Shown here piece after piece: positions 24,056 to 37,060 of a DNA stretch of 64,000 nt; position 1 is the stretch's first letter, and each line of letters opens with the position of its first letter. The stretch spans positions 89,627,920 to 89,691,919 of the forward strand of contig OX439036.1 in the NCBI GenBank assembly GCA_949317995.1, given 5' to 3'. A program made the position numbers and the translations under genes. Source of the DNA: Acholoe squamosa (lineage: Eukaryota; Annelida; Polychaeta; Phyllodocida; Polynoidae). Below the pieces are notes generated by a model. That model was not told the origin of the DNA, made no database searches, and was given only the letters and a program-made list of their open reading frames with translations.

Positions 24056-24680
24056 GGTTAATTCAAAAGGTCCTGGGATCGCTACCTCAGCGATCTTAGG
24101 AATTATTCTGTCTTATCCAATTAAGCGATCTTAAGATTAGACTGTCTTGCCTTTTCACAGCCAGCACTAAGATCACAGTGATCTTAGCCTCAGCCCTCCT
24201 ACACCATACCAAGTAGAACACACTGTACACAGGGCAAGAGGCCCATAGTGAAAGAATAGTAGTGGAAACACTCCTTCTCACAAGGGTGATTACGGAAGCA
24301 TCCCCCCCTATATGAGCCATAGAGTATAGGATGCAGTTAATCTCGTACAGTATTCAAGTGCACTTCATGCCTGAGTAGCCTGAAGAGCCCTCAAGGACTC
24401 TCAGCAAACGTCCTGCCTACCCTCTATGATAATGTATACAGCAGGGACATTCACTCTTGGGAGCAGGAGTGTTCCCTGTGAGTGCTCTTGTACTCAGTTG
24501 AAACCACTATGCAATTATTTCATTAAGACTGCAGTGATCTTACAGCTGGAAAAGGAATAGTGAAAGGATCTCAGGACTTGCTGTGCCTGACTGGCCTGCA
24601 ACCACTGCATTAGATAGGGTATGATATGTGCCTATGCTAAGATCGCAGGGGTAGAAATCCTAGGACCTTTTGAATTAACC
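24056..24680. mobile_element. TIR element with GGTTAATTCAAAAGGTCCT ends
   Basis: GGTTAATTCAAAAGGTCCTG at the left end and CTAGGACCTTTTGAATTAAC at the right are inverted repeats of about 24 bp. The interior (about 575 bp) holds several GATCTTA / TAAGATC motifs in both orientations and no long open frame. A 46-bp miniature with the same ends is at 10,141-10,186. Confidence 0.7.
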
Positions 24681-24721
24681 TCCTGGCCTACCTTCATTCT
24701 ATTCATTCTCTATATACATTA

Positions 24722-25265
24722 GGTTCCTAGCTAGAGAAAAGGAGAGACCGTACTATTGCTGTTGCCTTTTCTTTCTTTTTGGTAATCTGTAGGACCCAGT
24801 GCTCACCCTACCCCATTGCATTAGGCTTTGAAGTTCTGTATTGAAGGTCCAGGTTTCACTAATCATTGAAGCATCCTAATTGGTCAATGTAATATCTATT
24901 ACTCGATTTGATTTATTAAGCCACAATTCAGCTTGGATGTCCAAGATGTAAACTTAAACAATATTACAATTAATATGATTCCGATGCAAAGGGTTCCTAG
25001 CTAGAGAGAAGGAGAGACCGTACTATTGCTGTTGCCTTTTCTTTCTTTTTGGTAATCTGTAGGACCCAGTGCTCACCCTACCCCATTGCATTAGGCTTTG
25101 AAGTTCTGTATTGAAGGTCCAGGTTTCACTAATCATTGAAGCATCCTAATTGGTCAATGTAATATCTATTACTCGATTTGATTTATTAAGCCACAATTCA
25201 GCTTGGATGTCCAAGATGTAAACTTAAACAATATTACAATTAATATGATTCCGATGCAAAGGGTT
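24722..25265 (+). repeat. Recent exact tandem duplication, 270-bp period
   Basis: 24,722-24,991 is repeated at 24,992-25,261 with one mismatch visible to me (GAGAAAAGG versus GAGAGAAGG). The shared junction motif is GGTTCCTAGCTAGAGA. Near-identity in an otherwise diverged region makes this young, or an assembly artefact. Confidence 0.9.
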
Positions 25266-26029
25266 ACAAGGAGAGACAGTAGTGAAGTAAATAAATCAAA
25301 TATGAGTTTATTGATCACAACGGTCTAAAATCCCAATATGTCGACGTCATTATTGAAGCACAACAGCAAGCCCATGCAGCCTAATGTAGTTTACACCATT
25401 TGTACACTATGGAAAGCTCTGACGTTAAGCTTTGACTTCAGATCCCTTCAAGGGAGTAGACTAGCTATACAAGTATCATACATAGTAGAAGTCTCGTCGA
25501 ACCTCCCCAGTTCTAGGTTGGTAAACACTTACTCCGATCTCTGTGCCAACTCTTTACTAATATGGCAAGCCACAATGGCTGTCATGTATAGGATATACAA
25601 CGTGTATTGATATTTAACCTACATGGTCATCAGCATATTCCTGTTCATTTCCCCTTGATCAATTGAGAAAATACTGTAACCTAGCAAGTGGCTTTAAATT
25701 TGACAGGCTAGCTACTATCCCTGCAGCAAAGATCAACTACATTTAAAGAATATCCTATTTAGGCAGGTTTCAAGTGCAGGCATAAAATGCCATTGTTAAC
25801 ACCACATCCTAAAACCTTTGTGGCATTACAAATTTTTGTACACATGTTTAGACACATCGTAGTCACGTAGAAAATCATGTATGAAAAAGAGTATTCAGCT
25901 GACGAAATCACTTTTATTTGAATAAGCTGGGCAACTGTACAAGCGAAGTATTAAAATTGAATATTGTTTTATTGGCTTTCACCCAAAACTCGGTATCTCA
26001 TTCCTAATATTCCATTCTGGGCTTTATTA

Positions 26030-26720
26030 AGGGAAATTTTTTAAAACAAATTTAAACTTTATTTAGCCAAAGGATTTATACCATTACATCAGATATACAT
26101 AACACGTAGTTTCCTTAATACATAGATCAGCATTTTTATATGAGTAGACTCAACCGTCAAATATATAATAGATAATTGTACATGAGGAAACAGAAAATTA
26201 ATGGCTAACAAGTTAATGACTGACCATCACCCAAAGGATGTTGTCTTGGCCAAGCCATAAAAATTACGTATACCATTCATTGAATTTGATGATAATCGAT
26301 TATAAATTATTATGAACAGCAGCATTATTCTTTACTTTAATAATTTGTCTAATAACATACCCCCCTCCCAATACATTACCAGCGACATATAATTATGCCA
26401 ATTATATATGTACAGAGAAACAAAATTCATGTCTTAACAGTAATAGTTAAATAATTTGATTGATTATGTTTGTTGCATTTCTTTTTTACAATTCAGTTTG
26501 AATTTATCCTGGTCTCTAATATTCCTAGCATCTGAATTTAATCTATTCCAAGTTTGAGCGCATTTGACTTCGAGCAATGTCTCATATGATTTACAATTAA
26601 TTTTTTGATATTTTAATACAGGTGCTGCAGGTAGACGAGTTTCTCTCATTTTTAACTCTACAAAGTCGTTGTTACATGATCTCTTATAGGCCATGAGTTT
26701 GATATGATATTCTCTCAAAT
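26030..26720 (-). mobile_element. LINE 3' fragment (end of reverse-transcriptase ORF plus 3' UTR)
   Basis: On the minus strand, 26,464-26,718 encodes 84 residues ending in CAQTWNRLNSDARNIRDQDK and a Lys-rich tail. This resembles the C-terminal end of non-LTR retrotransposon ORF2 proteins of the CR1/jockey/L2 type, which carry a W-N-x-L motif followed by an F-K-x-x-x-K stretch. Downstream lies an AT-rich region (26,030-26,463) fitting a 3' UTR. It is 5'-truncated: no reverse-transcriptase core is found upstream. It interrupts unit 2 of the segmental duplication. Subfamily is not determined. Confidence 0.45.
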
Positions 26721-27000
26721 GTAGGCAACAGTTCTTCAGATGATGGCCCTGGTCTTGTGAGTGCTGAGGGCCGATGAAAATAATATTGATTACTACCCCC
26801 CTGGCAGGGTATGGCAGAAGCTTTGATAGTTTGATGACCCTGTAAAGGGGTTCTGCTGTCCCTGTTAGATATGGTTAAACCTGAGGCAGAACAGACACAC
26901 ATAAAAATGGTAGGGACCGCACAGAAGTCTCCAGGCCCTGTTCAGCCAAAATAATTGAAGATGATCAAGGGGAGTGACGTGGATCTAAAATGTTTCATTT

Positions 27001-28229
27001 GTTTGTGAGGCCCGCACCTAATTAGGCATGGGGGTCTTGGACTTCGGGAAGAAAGAGGACAAAGACCTACTGTTTTTTTTTTGCTTGAATTAGGGTGTGT
27101 TTCCCTATGTTTTGGTTAAAGTGGGCAGGGCATTTCACGAACATTTCTCTTGCCAATAACATTATAAGAATCCCCTCGGGCATGCTTATTTTCAAGACGT
27201 GGGTTTGGCTGATTCCCGGGGCTGATTCTGTAAGACGCCCTATGTGGATAGGTAGTCACCAAGTGTCTACTGAGATGGGTGGACTCCTCCAGCCCTTAGA
27301 TAACATCTGTTATATTGGTAATCTAATTCTGGCAACTTAGGTTGAGGTAAGGTTATACAATTGTCTGTAGAACTATATCAGTACCTACTACCCATACTAC
27401 CCATGGAGGATATGCCATAACCTGACCAGCAAACAGACTTCCCTTTTACTGTGGTAACTGGTCTCATATGACTAATAACTACTTCTAGGTAGTTTAGGGC
27501 TGCATTTATAAATTCATGATCCTTTCATAATTGTAATGTGGAGGCATCCAATTCATTATTCTGTTTCAACAGACAGCACACTGAACGCGTTGGTCTCCAT
27601 CTCTATCCGCATCGAGCAAGGACATGCAGTGCGTTCATCTTAACCCAAAATGTGACCATAAGGTCTAGAATACGTTTTATAGTAGAGCCAGCGCAAATAG
27701 GCTGTCCTTTCCCCTTCTCAGCCAACTTCTGTCCAGAATGTAATACACATCAATAGGGATGTCATCTGGAAATGACATGCCCATCACTGTACCAAGGTAC
27801 AGGGTCAGGCTGAAAGCAAGAGGCTGCTGTTCCATCTGCCTATTCTGCCACCGGCCTGACCCACATGAGCAGCTCCTATGTGAGCAGCTCGCTCCATTCT
27901 TTGTAACCTGTAACATCCACTACTAGCAGCACCTTGGCACTAACCTTGAGCTGCCCCCACTTAGTGTAGCACCCACCAGGGACTCAGTATGGGTAGGTAT
28001 GAGCTCTATTACTGTGTGCATGGCCATAGCCCATGAAGTCCAACAGAACACACGGTATAAGCTGTATTACACTTCTGTAATATCTCTATATAAAAATCAG
28101 AATCTATTTTTAAAGAAGCCGGAGTTTGCTTTGATTTATGTTCCAATGTTCCTTGTCCTCTATGTTACTGGTGGTTCCACCTAGTAAGAGAAACGAAGAT
28201 AATCTACTTTTTTATCTTAGCTCCACTCT
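27001..28229. other. Gene-less stretch
   Basis: No family-like open frame and no clear repeat. Confidence 0.4.
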
Positions 28230-29450
28230 CTCAGTTTCAAGAGTGCTACAAAATCTGCTTGAACAGTGGTTCCCTCAGGCAAAATGAGATCAATTCTCCT
28301 ATAAGGTATGTGTATCACATTTACTTTTGCCTGAGGCAAACCACCTAGTGAAGGTAGGGGGTGAAATACCGCCTGAGTTTGACTATGGCTCATATGACGT
28401 TGAGGAGTTTGCACAATAAATTGTAAGGTTCTCCTAGATATGCAACTAATGTTGTACACAAAGAGAATTCCATTTGACGTCTCCATTCTCTGTCTGTTTC
28501 TCTTTCTATCTTTTAATTTCTTTCCTTTCATCGTTTTCCTCTCCCTTGACTCTTTCTCTGTGCCTCTCTGTAAAGCGGCCTGTCTTTGCATGACCTCCTC
28601 TCAATCTGTGTTCTTCATTATCATATTACCAACCATGTGCTGGTGACTGTGTACATCTGAGACTGGTGGCACTAGGGTATTCGATGTCACCCATCTGTGG
28701 GCTAGACATTGTGTACATTGGACTATCTTGCACATCTCAAATACTATTAGAAGGTTGGAAACATGGCATTACATAACACAGGCTAGTACATCTCTACACT
28801 GTAAAAATGTCATCAAAATAACGAAGGAGTCCTTGTCCCAAAGGTGCCAGAGATTCGTCATTATTTTCACAGAGATGTCTTTATTTTTACAGAGATTCCA
28901 TGTACCACCACATTGCCACCTGGGGCTACTTGTAAAAACTACACTGGCTCCCTTTTATATAATTATGGTGGCCAAGTTTCTCTTGAGACCAATCTAAGTA
29001 TCCGAATAGAGCAACCTTCATGTCACACCACAGACCCTATACAATCTTAGTGCGGAAGGGGTTACTGAAGTGTGCTCCTCAGAATTACCTCCCTGACAAA
29101 TTATCTGGGTCCCTCTAGTGAGTTAACTCAAGAGGAAAGTTCCCAACATGCTTGTCCGATCTAAAGGTCTATTGGGCATAGCATAGAAAAATCATGAAAT
29201 ATAAGAAAAAAAGGTGGACTAGACTAAAAGGGATGATTGGCAAACTAGCAAAGCTAATATCTGCAATGGACAGGGTTGATGGATTGTGATTCCCGTGATA
29301 GTCCTTCCTCTCCGGTAGCTTCCTGGAAATAACACAGGATGATTCACTTCATAAAATACATCATCGCCTTCATATGGATGCCCTATCATGTTTCATTTCT
29401 GGTTTGATGTAGACCAAAGCAAGATGTCATCAATGAAGCAGGTCTGTCTG
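28230..29450 (+). repeat. Segmental duplication of about 1.2 kb, copy A (partner 34,260-35,450)
   Basis: Collinear with 34,260-35,450 in the same orientation. Ordered shared motifs: GAACAGTGGTTCCCTCA, a pyrimidine-rich TTTCTCTTTC tract, GTCACCCATCTGTGGGCTA, GGTTGGAAACATGG and GCAAAGCTAATATCTG. The minus-strand open frame of 124 codons at 28,217-28,591 reads through the pyrimidine tract and is not open in the partner, so I do not call it coding. Confidence 0.6.
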
Positions 29451-32400
29451 TGAATTATCACAAATTAAGAAGGTATAAATTGCATCTTATAAGTTATTGG
29501 TTGATACATCCGGTTAACTGAGCTTGATATTCTGATGGTCAGACCCATAAGAAAATAATTACAGGGTGCATAGCAGTATCACCTTGCTATTCTTTTAAAG
29601 TATAGGATTTTGTTCATCAGATCTTTAAGGTACATGGTCTTGAGAGCACCGCACTGTACCTAGTGACACGATGGACGTTTTGGTAAGATTATAGATCTAT
29701 AGTTGTTATATTGGCTATGACATTATAGTTCAGTCATTTACCTATTTACCAGCCTGTGTGAACAAAATAAAACCATAAAGTGCCAATATCTGCTGATTTA
29801 TGTTTGTCTACTTAGAAGTATAGCAACTCAGGTATGGCTTTTGACCTGTGCAATCAGGACTTTCTGTCAGACATAACAGTGGGCATTCACCAGCTTGCTC
29901 CATACCCCTGCTGCACACAACATCCCACAAGGTCCAGCCTAGTCCGCTGACCCCTCATGCCCAACAAATGACCTGGGTGTTTATGGGAAGTGTGGACTGC
30001 TTGTGAACCATGTCCCACCGGATAGTTTATCGTATGGTGAACCGACCACACAATAATATGAATTAGACTGTTGGAATAAATATGTTCATGATAAAATTTA
30101 TAGTTTATAAAAAGAGCTTTTAAAAAGGAAAATGACATCTGAGTGAGTTTGTTGTTGTTGTTGTTGTTGTTGTTCCTCTGATAATAGACACACCATCAGG
30201 AGATGTTCACTAATGTAATGTTATGTATGAAGGGCATTTCTCAATAGTGTCACTAAAAATTGTAAAGATATGTCTTGTAGAGGGATAATTGTCAGGTGGT
30301 CCTCTCTACTTATACTAGCAAGTCCCTGCTACCTTCAGTTCATCCCCCAAAGATTACTAACTGTAATAAAACCTAATATAGCACCAAAGGACCAACAGCC
30401 TTGATGGCATAGGTAAGTGCAGGATGGCTGGAAGGTCAGCTGGTGAATAGGTTGTCATTGAGTAGATTCAGATGGTGACCCGTACAGAGAGGGATGCCCT
30501 AATCAGTCCCTACCTCTAATCCTCCATCATGCGTGTACAGAAAATGAGCACTTCTCTGTCTCTTAATGTATAGCATTACCTGCTCTCAATGAGCTGCTCG
30601 CACGAGTACAGACTCTTTATAGGGAAAGTGGATACTGATGTCGGCATTCGTAACTTTACTGGTTTCTAGAATACTGCATGCGATGGCTGGAAAATAGCAA
30701 GTATACGTACACCATAAATTGATGGTATTAAGGATATACTTGCTTCCAAATGGACCTACAGTTTCCAGCAATTGGACCTTGCTTACTTTGATAGAGGCTA
30801 AGGCGTCTCTGATTAGGATGCCCATAGATCGCAGTGCTAGGTGTGGTGTTCTGCCATTTGGTATCATTGTCGTTTTTCTAAACGACGATATTTTTAGAAG
30901 AAGAAACAAACATACGGACCGTTGACTACCATGAGGAATTATACAGTGTCCTAAACCATTTGCTACAAAATTACAAATTCGGTTAAATGAAAAAGCTGGG
31001 ACATAAAAGAGAGTCGAGAATTGTATATAAATCGTGTTCATATCACATTTGGCCACAATAACGTTTTGTGTATAGGGCTTTATTCAGGAAAGCTATAATG
31101 TATAATGTTTGAGGTCCCCGGTATGAGGTGCCTTTGGTGTCTCTGTGCACTCTATAGGGTGTCCACTTTTGAATGTATCCCATCTACTAGAACTCCAGTG
31201 TCACTTGGTACATATACATATATACGCCATAATGCTGTCTCCTCTCTGATAACAGGGGACGGGGCTGTTGTATTATGTCTAGATATTTACTGTATACTAC
31301 ATTCGTATCAAGACATACATAAATAATTATTTTGAACATTAGTGTCATTTGATAAATGGGTGTGTGTGATTCTTCTGGTACAATCTAATCAGAATGTACC
31401 CAGTACAATGAGTTCCGATCATTTTCCTAGAACTGTGGAGGTTGTTTCTAAAAGATTGGAATTAAGTTCTGTTGGAGGTGCTATTCACAAAACGGAACTG
31501 ACTCACCTTAGGGAATTGATTTTCTGTTGCATTGCCAAAAGGTAATTGGTGAGAGAAGTGGGTCAGGAGTGGTCCAGAATCGGTGTGTTCCTTCCCTCTA
31601 ATTCCCTAGCCTAGGTAATATATAACGTGAACCCTGAAGCATTCATGTGTGACTAATCATAGAACCACATCCCCTACTTTTAGCACCACTGTCTAATTCA
31701 GAGGAAGTCAATTCCAATACAGTATAAGGTGTGAAGTCACTTCTCATGGAGGAGAAGAGCAGGGAACTGAAAGGTGAATTAGCTACAGTGAGAATGCCTT
31801 CCCAATCTTTTCAAAACACCCTCCTAGTTCATTTTCCCCTGGTTCCTGAAATGACTGTTCTCTATTGTATATGTAAAGATGGATAGGAAAGTGTGTTCAC
31901 ATATCGGGAAACCAGGGCTGTACGTCAAAATATGTGTACGCAGATGGCAGCAGTCGTAAATGAAAAATGTATGTAGACGGAGGAAACAGACAGCTATAGG
32001 AATGACACTTTACACATTTGTAACATACAGAATTTCATTTTTTTTTTGGACTCGCTCATTGCATCAATAAACTGTTATGTTCATTTGAGTGAAGCTATAG
32101 AGCAGACCAAGTTTTATTAGATTTTTCAACAACAAAATAAGGAACAGCAACTACAAAACACAAAACATGACAATAGTCAATTTGTACAAGATCAACAACA
32201 TTGGAGAGTTCAGGAGCTGGTCGACTGATCATAGTAACATACGCACATGCATTTTTGTTATAAGATAATATAAGATATAATGTACTGGTATAGTAGCTAA
32301 GGTTTACATAACATTTGACATTCATGTTAGTGTATTAGGCAGTAACATAATGGTAATTAGGATTCAACACAATTATCTGGAAGCGGCGCGGTAACTACAC

Positions 32401-34029
32401 CTGCTTCATATACTAGTTGTAACCAATTTTCAATTTCTGCCTCAAATTATCTATCTTCAGTATTTAAGTTTTAAATTTGACTTCAGTGGTGGCTTTCTGG
32501 AGATGGGAAGGACAAGGACAGTCTGAAGATGTCCCTGGACATACATATATATGTTCGCAACACTGAGAGAGGCACAGAGTAGTATATGGAAATGCCATTT
32601 TGTATCTGGGACCGATGCACCACACTATATCCCTCTGGGACCAGTATTTGTCATCTATCTATTTACAGTTTCTGATACGCATTACCATTTCCAATTGCTG
32701 CCAGCTGCTGACCATATCCACTGATTCTCGTCCTAAGCCAGGATTGAGGAAGGCAAACGAGAACCTGTTTGTCATGACCATGTGGGCGGTACGGGGGTGT
32801 TTAATCTGGAAGGTGGATGGTAGACATTCTGTATCATCCTGTCTTGAACTGTATCTGCATGTCATCATAATAAAGGAAAATCAGGGGTTATTTCAAAATG
32901 GCCTAACATCACAACACCTCCAATGTTAGCAGAAAGGCTGCCTAGAACCACATGCTGTTAGTGAGCAATGTTAGAAGAGAGCAGCAGATCTCCTAACACT
33001 GACATACATGGCAAAAACACGGAGGCAGGCTCTATGCAATATCATCTAATGTTAGCAGGTGTGCAGCGCACTCCTTTTCTAAGAATGGATGAACAAGTAT
33101 TCCTCACTCCCTCTTTATGTTATCTATAGTTTGCATTTGCAGTGCATTTGACCCCTTGTTGCACCCAGCGGTTAATTAGTTCAGGCTAACGAATCCCAAT
33201 TAGCAACGGCCTCTCTGTTCTATTTAAACATGGAATGGCGACATTCCCTTTTCAGTAAATGAGTGTGGCAAATTGCTAAAGGTGCAAACACTTTGTCCTA
33301 GAACAACCCCGTCTTAAGGGATCAATATAACCCCTTGTTTTAATAGCTTGCCGTCATACCACTGACAATTGCATTACAGAGGGCCACCGAAAGAATCAGG
33401 CCTTACGACGACAACTGTCTTGTATGAGACCTTGCAGAGTCTAACTGGCTGACACATTGAATATGATTTTTCCCTGCGAGCACTAGCTGTATAATTATAA
33501 AACCCAGCCGGAAATCTAACTAGAATATTGAATATGAGACTTTCTCTGCATGGATACAGTATCACCGTGTATAGATAAAGGTGTCAGTATGCCACATTTG
33601 CCGGTATATTCATATACAGAAAGCAGAATCATAACAACCGGTAGATATCCCTGATTCTAGGATATAATCCCAAACACAAGTGGACGAGCATCACTTGCCC
33701 GTACCTATGTACAAACTGGCCCACCAACCAATCATAGAAATAGAGGTCAGAAGCTCGATGTTCCGTCATCAGTCATGTACAGAGCAACTCAGTACCATGT
33801 CAGGGTCACTCCAGCTCACCCTACCCCCTCCCTAAATCCCCAATGTGGATGCCATAAGGGAGGTTAATGACGGGGGCGTTTCCTAATTCTCAACACATGC
33901 CATGCAACATGAATTCTAAATATCTAGTCAGCTTGCCCGACCCCCCCCCATCTTCCTCGTTTCAATCTCAGGGACCCTTGTACAATCACTATCTATACAA
34001 ATAGCTACTATCTGTGGAACTACAGTTGA
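29451..34029. other. Gene-less stretch with a (GTT)n microsatellite
   Basis: No convincing gene. The 156-codon minus-strand frame at 30,586-31,056 and its plus-strand counterpart show no family motif. A (GTT)n run of about nine units lies at 30,147-30,174. Confidence 0.4.
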
Positions 34030-34235
34030 AGGTTGGCCACCCAACCGCTATTTGTGTAAAAATAACAATATCTGTATCAAATTCAGTGTGTCAAAAACCT
34101 GTTATTAGTATAAAAGCACATTAGATTCCCCATTATACATTAAGTATACCAATATTGCATATGTGCTTTAAGAAATTGATAAAATGTTTCTATAGCTAGC
34201 GTTAATTTACACAGATAGTGTTTGGATGGTCGGCC
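34030..34235. mobile_element. Diverged TIR element of about 205 bp
   Basis: AGGTTGGCCACCCAACCGCT near the left end matches the reverse complement of the right end (AGGCCGACCATCCAAACACT), continuing through TATTTGTGTAAA / TATCTGTGTAAA. A direct repeat CTATCTGTGGAACTA / CTATCTGTAGTACTA borders the two ends. Confidence 0.5.
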
Positions 34236-34259
34236 TCTATCTGTAGTACTAGCTAGCGG

Positions 34260-35450
34260 TGACTGCTCCTATTGAACAGTGTTTGCCTCACTACTATATC
34301 TGACAATAAATCCTCCCTACAGACTTTGTAAACCAAGAAGTCATGTGGGGCCACAACTGCGACCTCCCACTGCCATACACTTTCATTCCGAAAGTGGTTG
34401 AAGGGATGACTGAAATTTTGAATAGCTCCAAACCCTTTCACCAAGGGCTACTACAAAAAATGATACATTTTCTATCTCTCCCTGTGGATTATTTCTCCTA
34501 CGGTATCTCCTTTCTCTCCCTTTCTCCTCTATACCTAGTGTTCTCGTCTCTGCCTCCTTTCCCTATTCTGTTTATCCCTCGCTCTCTTGCCATCTCTCAC
34601 CCTCTCTCTGCCTCCCTATCCCCATACCGTATTCATCTTACACTACCACAGACAGTAGGGATAGTGCAGTAATGGTGCCTATGCCCATCACATTCAGGTG
34701 GCAGTGGCACGTCTGTTGTCACCCAGCTGTGGGCTAAGTGCGTGTACATCATACTTCCCTGTACTGCTCACACACTCGTACAAGATTGGAAACATGCTCT
34801 TGCATAACAAAGTGTTCTCATGTCCAGACTGCCAAGCCGTGGGTGCACATTGGTTGTATAGGCAGTCAAAGCCAATTGCCACTATCATATGGTACCAGTA
34901 TTGGATGTTGTAAGGGTTAGTGCATGCAGAAAGAAATCGAAAGAAACCAAATAGACTGCAACATTAGTGAGAACAGAAATTGATATCCACAGCTGGTTCG
35001 TTGATGAAACGATGTACTCCAGATGATATATGCAGCTAGTGATCATTTATCATCAACGGGAGTTTTGATGAGCTGAGCTCACCGGAACATGTAAGAGAGA
35101 CAAAATGTTAACTGCTTTGCAGACTTGTACTGAAGTATTACCATTGTATTTCCTGTGATGCTGTTGCCAGAGTATTTCTAAGTAGTTAGTGCATGAACCA
35201 GCGTAACTCATATTTGCCCACAAAGAGCATATAAAGAGTACTGGAGCAAGCCATGAACACCTGATCCAATGAGGACAGAAAACATGGAATGCAAGGGAAG
35301 GGGTTTTATTTCTGTCACGGATATTTGGCTGAGGGGCAAAGCTAACATCTGTGCCTGATTGTGATTACCCATTGATGGCAATCCCTTTTTGTAAGACAGC
35401 TTCCTGTAAAAGTCAATAACAGAGGAGAATGATTTCTCTTCACCGGATGC
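34260..35450 (+). repeat. Segmental duplication of about 1.2 kb, copy B (partner 28,230-29,450)
   Basis: See copy A. Matching stops just before the GGCCCC minisatellite at 35,493, which is also where the composition of the window changes. Confidence 0.6.
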
Positions 35451-35492
35451 AGCGCCAGCAATATGACACGGACTTTATATCGGTTGCCCGTC

Positions 35493-35597
35493 ATAAGGCC
35501 CCCAAGCCTTTGAGCCCCCTGACATAAAGCCCCCTGACACTAGGCCCCCATGACACAAGGCCCCCAAGACACAAAGCCCCCTGGACAGACGGCCCCA
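35493..35597. repeat. GGCCCC minisatellite
   Basis: Six or so degenerate units of 15-19 bp, such as AAGGCCCCCAAGACAC, ending GACAGACGGCCCCAAAAG and a T-run. Similar units occur in inverted orientation at 51,770-51,870 (GGGGCCATCTGTC). Confidence 0.75.
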
Positions 35598-35621
35598 AAA
35601 GTTTTTTTTTTCCTTGTGCAT

Positions 35622-36365
35622 CATGTACACGTTATGTACATGTTATGTACACGTGACGTACACGTTATGTACACGTGACGTACACGTTATGTACACGGTA
35701 TGTACACGTGACGTACACGTTATGTACACGTTATGTACATGTGACATACACGGTATTACAAGTTACGTACACGTTACGTACACGTTATGTACATGTGACG
35801 TACACGGTATTACAGGTTACGTACACGTTATGTACACGTTACGTACACTTTATGTACACGTAATGTACATTTTATGTACACGTTAGGTACACGTGACGTA
35901 CACGTTATGTACACATGACGTACACGTTAGGTACACATTAGGTACACGTTAGGTACACCTTATGTACACCTTCAGTACACGTTATGTACATCTTAAGTAC
36001 ACCTTAGGTACACCTTATGTACACCTTAGTTACACATTATGTACACCTTATGTACACTTTATGTACACCTTATGTACACATTATGTACATGTTAGGTACA
36101 CAATCGGTACACGTCGCAGTACATGTTATGTACAAGTCATGTACATCTTATGTACCGCCACGTACGCGTTATGTACACGTTACGTACATATTATGGAGAG
36201 CCTTATGTACACCTTACGTACAGCGTTATCTAGACGTTATTTATGTTCATGTTATGGAAGTGCACGAAAGGGGTCAGTGTAGATAAGGTGTTACACGTTA
36301 TGTACACGTTATGTACACCTTATGTACACGTGACGTACACTTTACGTACAAGTTATGTACATCCT
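35622..36365 (+). repeat. 11-bp satellite array 1 (GTACACGTTAT)
   Basis: Tandem units of 11 bp with consensus GTACACGTTAT and frequent variants (GTACACGTGAC, GTACACCTTAT, GTACACGTTAG). Slightly interrupted at 36,200-36,295. Because 11 is not a multiple of 3 and the unit has no stop in this orientation, all three plus frames read as an 11-residue peptide repeat (VHVMYTLCTRY). The many open frames here are therefore artefacts. Confidence 0.9.
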
Positions 36366-36904
36366 AAAGGCATACTTGAATGCAATGAACAGCAGCAGAA
36401 ATCCCTATCAGGCTTCTAAGGCGGTTTATAAGGCGTCTTATAAGGCGGTTTTTATGTTATTCACAAGCGGCACACCAAGACCTTTCTTTTCCTATCTTCT
36501 TCCCCCCTTCTTCATCTTATGACATAAGGGGGCCCAGGAGGGTGTTGTATGTCCCAAACTACACAAAGGTTTTTTAATTCTCAAAATTCATTCAGTACAA
36601 CAACCAATTTTTCTTTTCCGTAAGAATATTCCATGACTCTGGGTTCTCCTTATATGCGGGCTCGGCCTTATTCGTGGGAGATTACGGTATTTAACTCTTC
36701 TGTTATAACCAAACTTCTAAATCAGTTCTTTCATGAAACAAACCTGCATAAATTTCTTATATCTTACTTTTCTTTGTGTTATAACAGACTAGTCCGGACT
36801 ATTTTTACTATTTTCAATTTACGTTATCAAACATTTTCTTACCTTCTCTTTCCATACAGAACCCCGGAAAATGATTTAACAGGTCTTTCATGGTCTGTTA
36901 TAAC
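36366..36904. other. Gene-less stretch with a repeat shared with 59,165-59,305
   Basis: 36,690-36,815 (CTTCTGTTATAACCAAACTT ... ACAGACTAGTCCGGACTA) matches 59,175-59,300 in the same orientation, and the flank TCTGGGTTCTCCTTA at about 36,638 matches 56,750-56,765. This is an interspersed repeat of unknown family. Confidence 0.5.
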
Positions 36905-37060
36905 ATTTATGTACCCATAACGTACACCTTATGAAAACGTTACATACATCTTCTCTACACGTCATATGCTGCGACGTACATCTTATGTGGAGCTTCTTAC
37001 ACCTCATGTACACGTTACGTACACGTTATTTACATGTTAAGTACAATTTAGGTTCAACTC
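36905..37060 (+). repeat. 11-bp satellite array 2, degenerate
   Basis: About a dozen diverged GTACAC-type units, same orientation as array 1. Confidence 0.65.

Larger units (their letters stand above)
23400..27000 (+). repeat. Tandem segmental duplication, unit 2
   Basis: Partner of 20,105-22,690. Relative to unit 1 it has gained a Harbinger-like MITE (23,485-23,679), a GGTTAATTCAAA element (24,056-24,680), a recent 270-bp tandem duplication (24,722-25,265) and a LINE 3' fragment (about 26,030-26,720). Each lies between or within matching blocks, so unit 1 serves as the empty-site reference. Confidence 0.6.

Noticed and set aside
30586-31056. Minus-strand open frame of 156 codons
   Set aside because: No recognisable domain; an overlapping frame on the other strand is equally plausible, which is typical of non-coding DNA.
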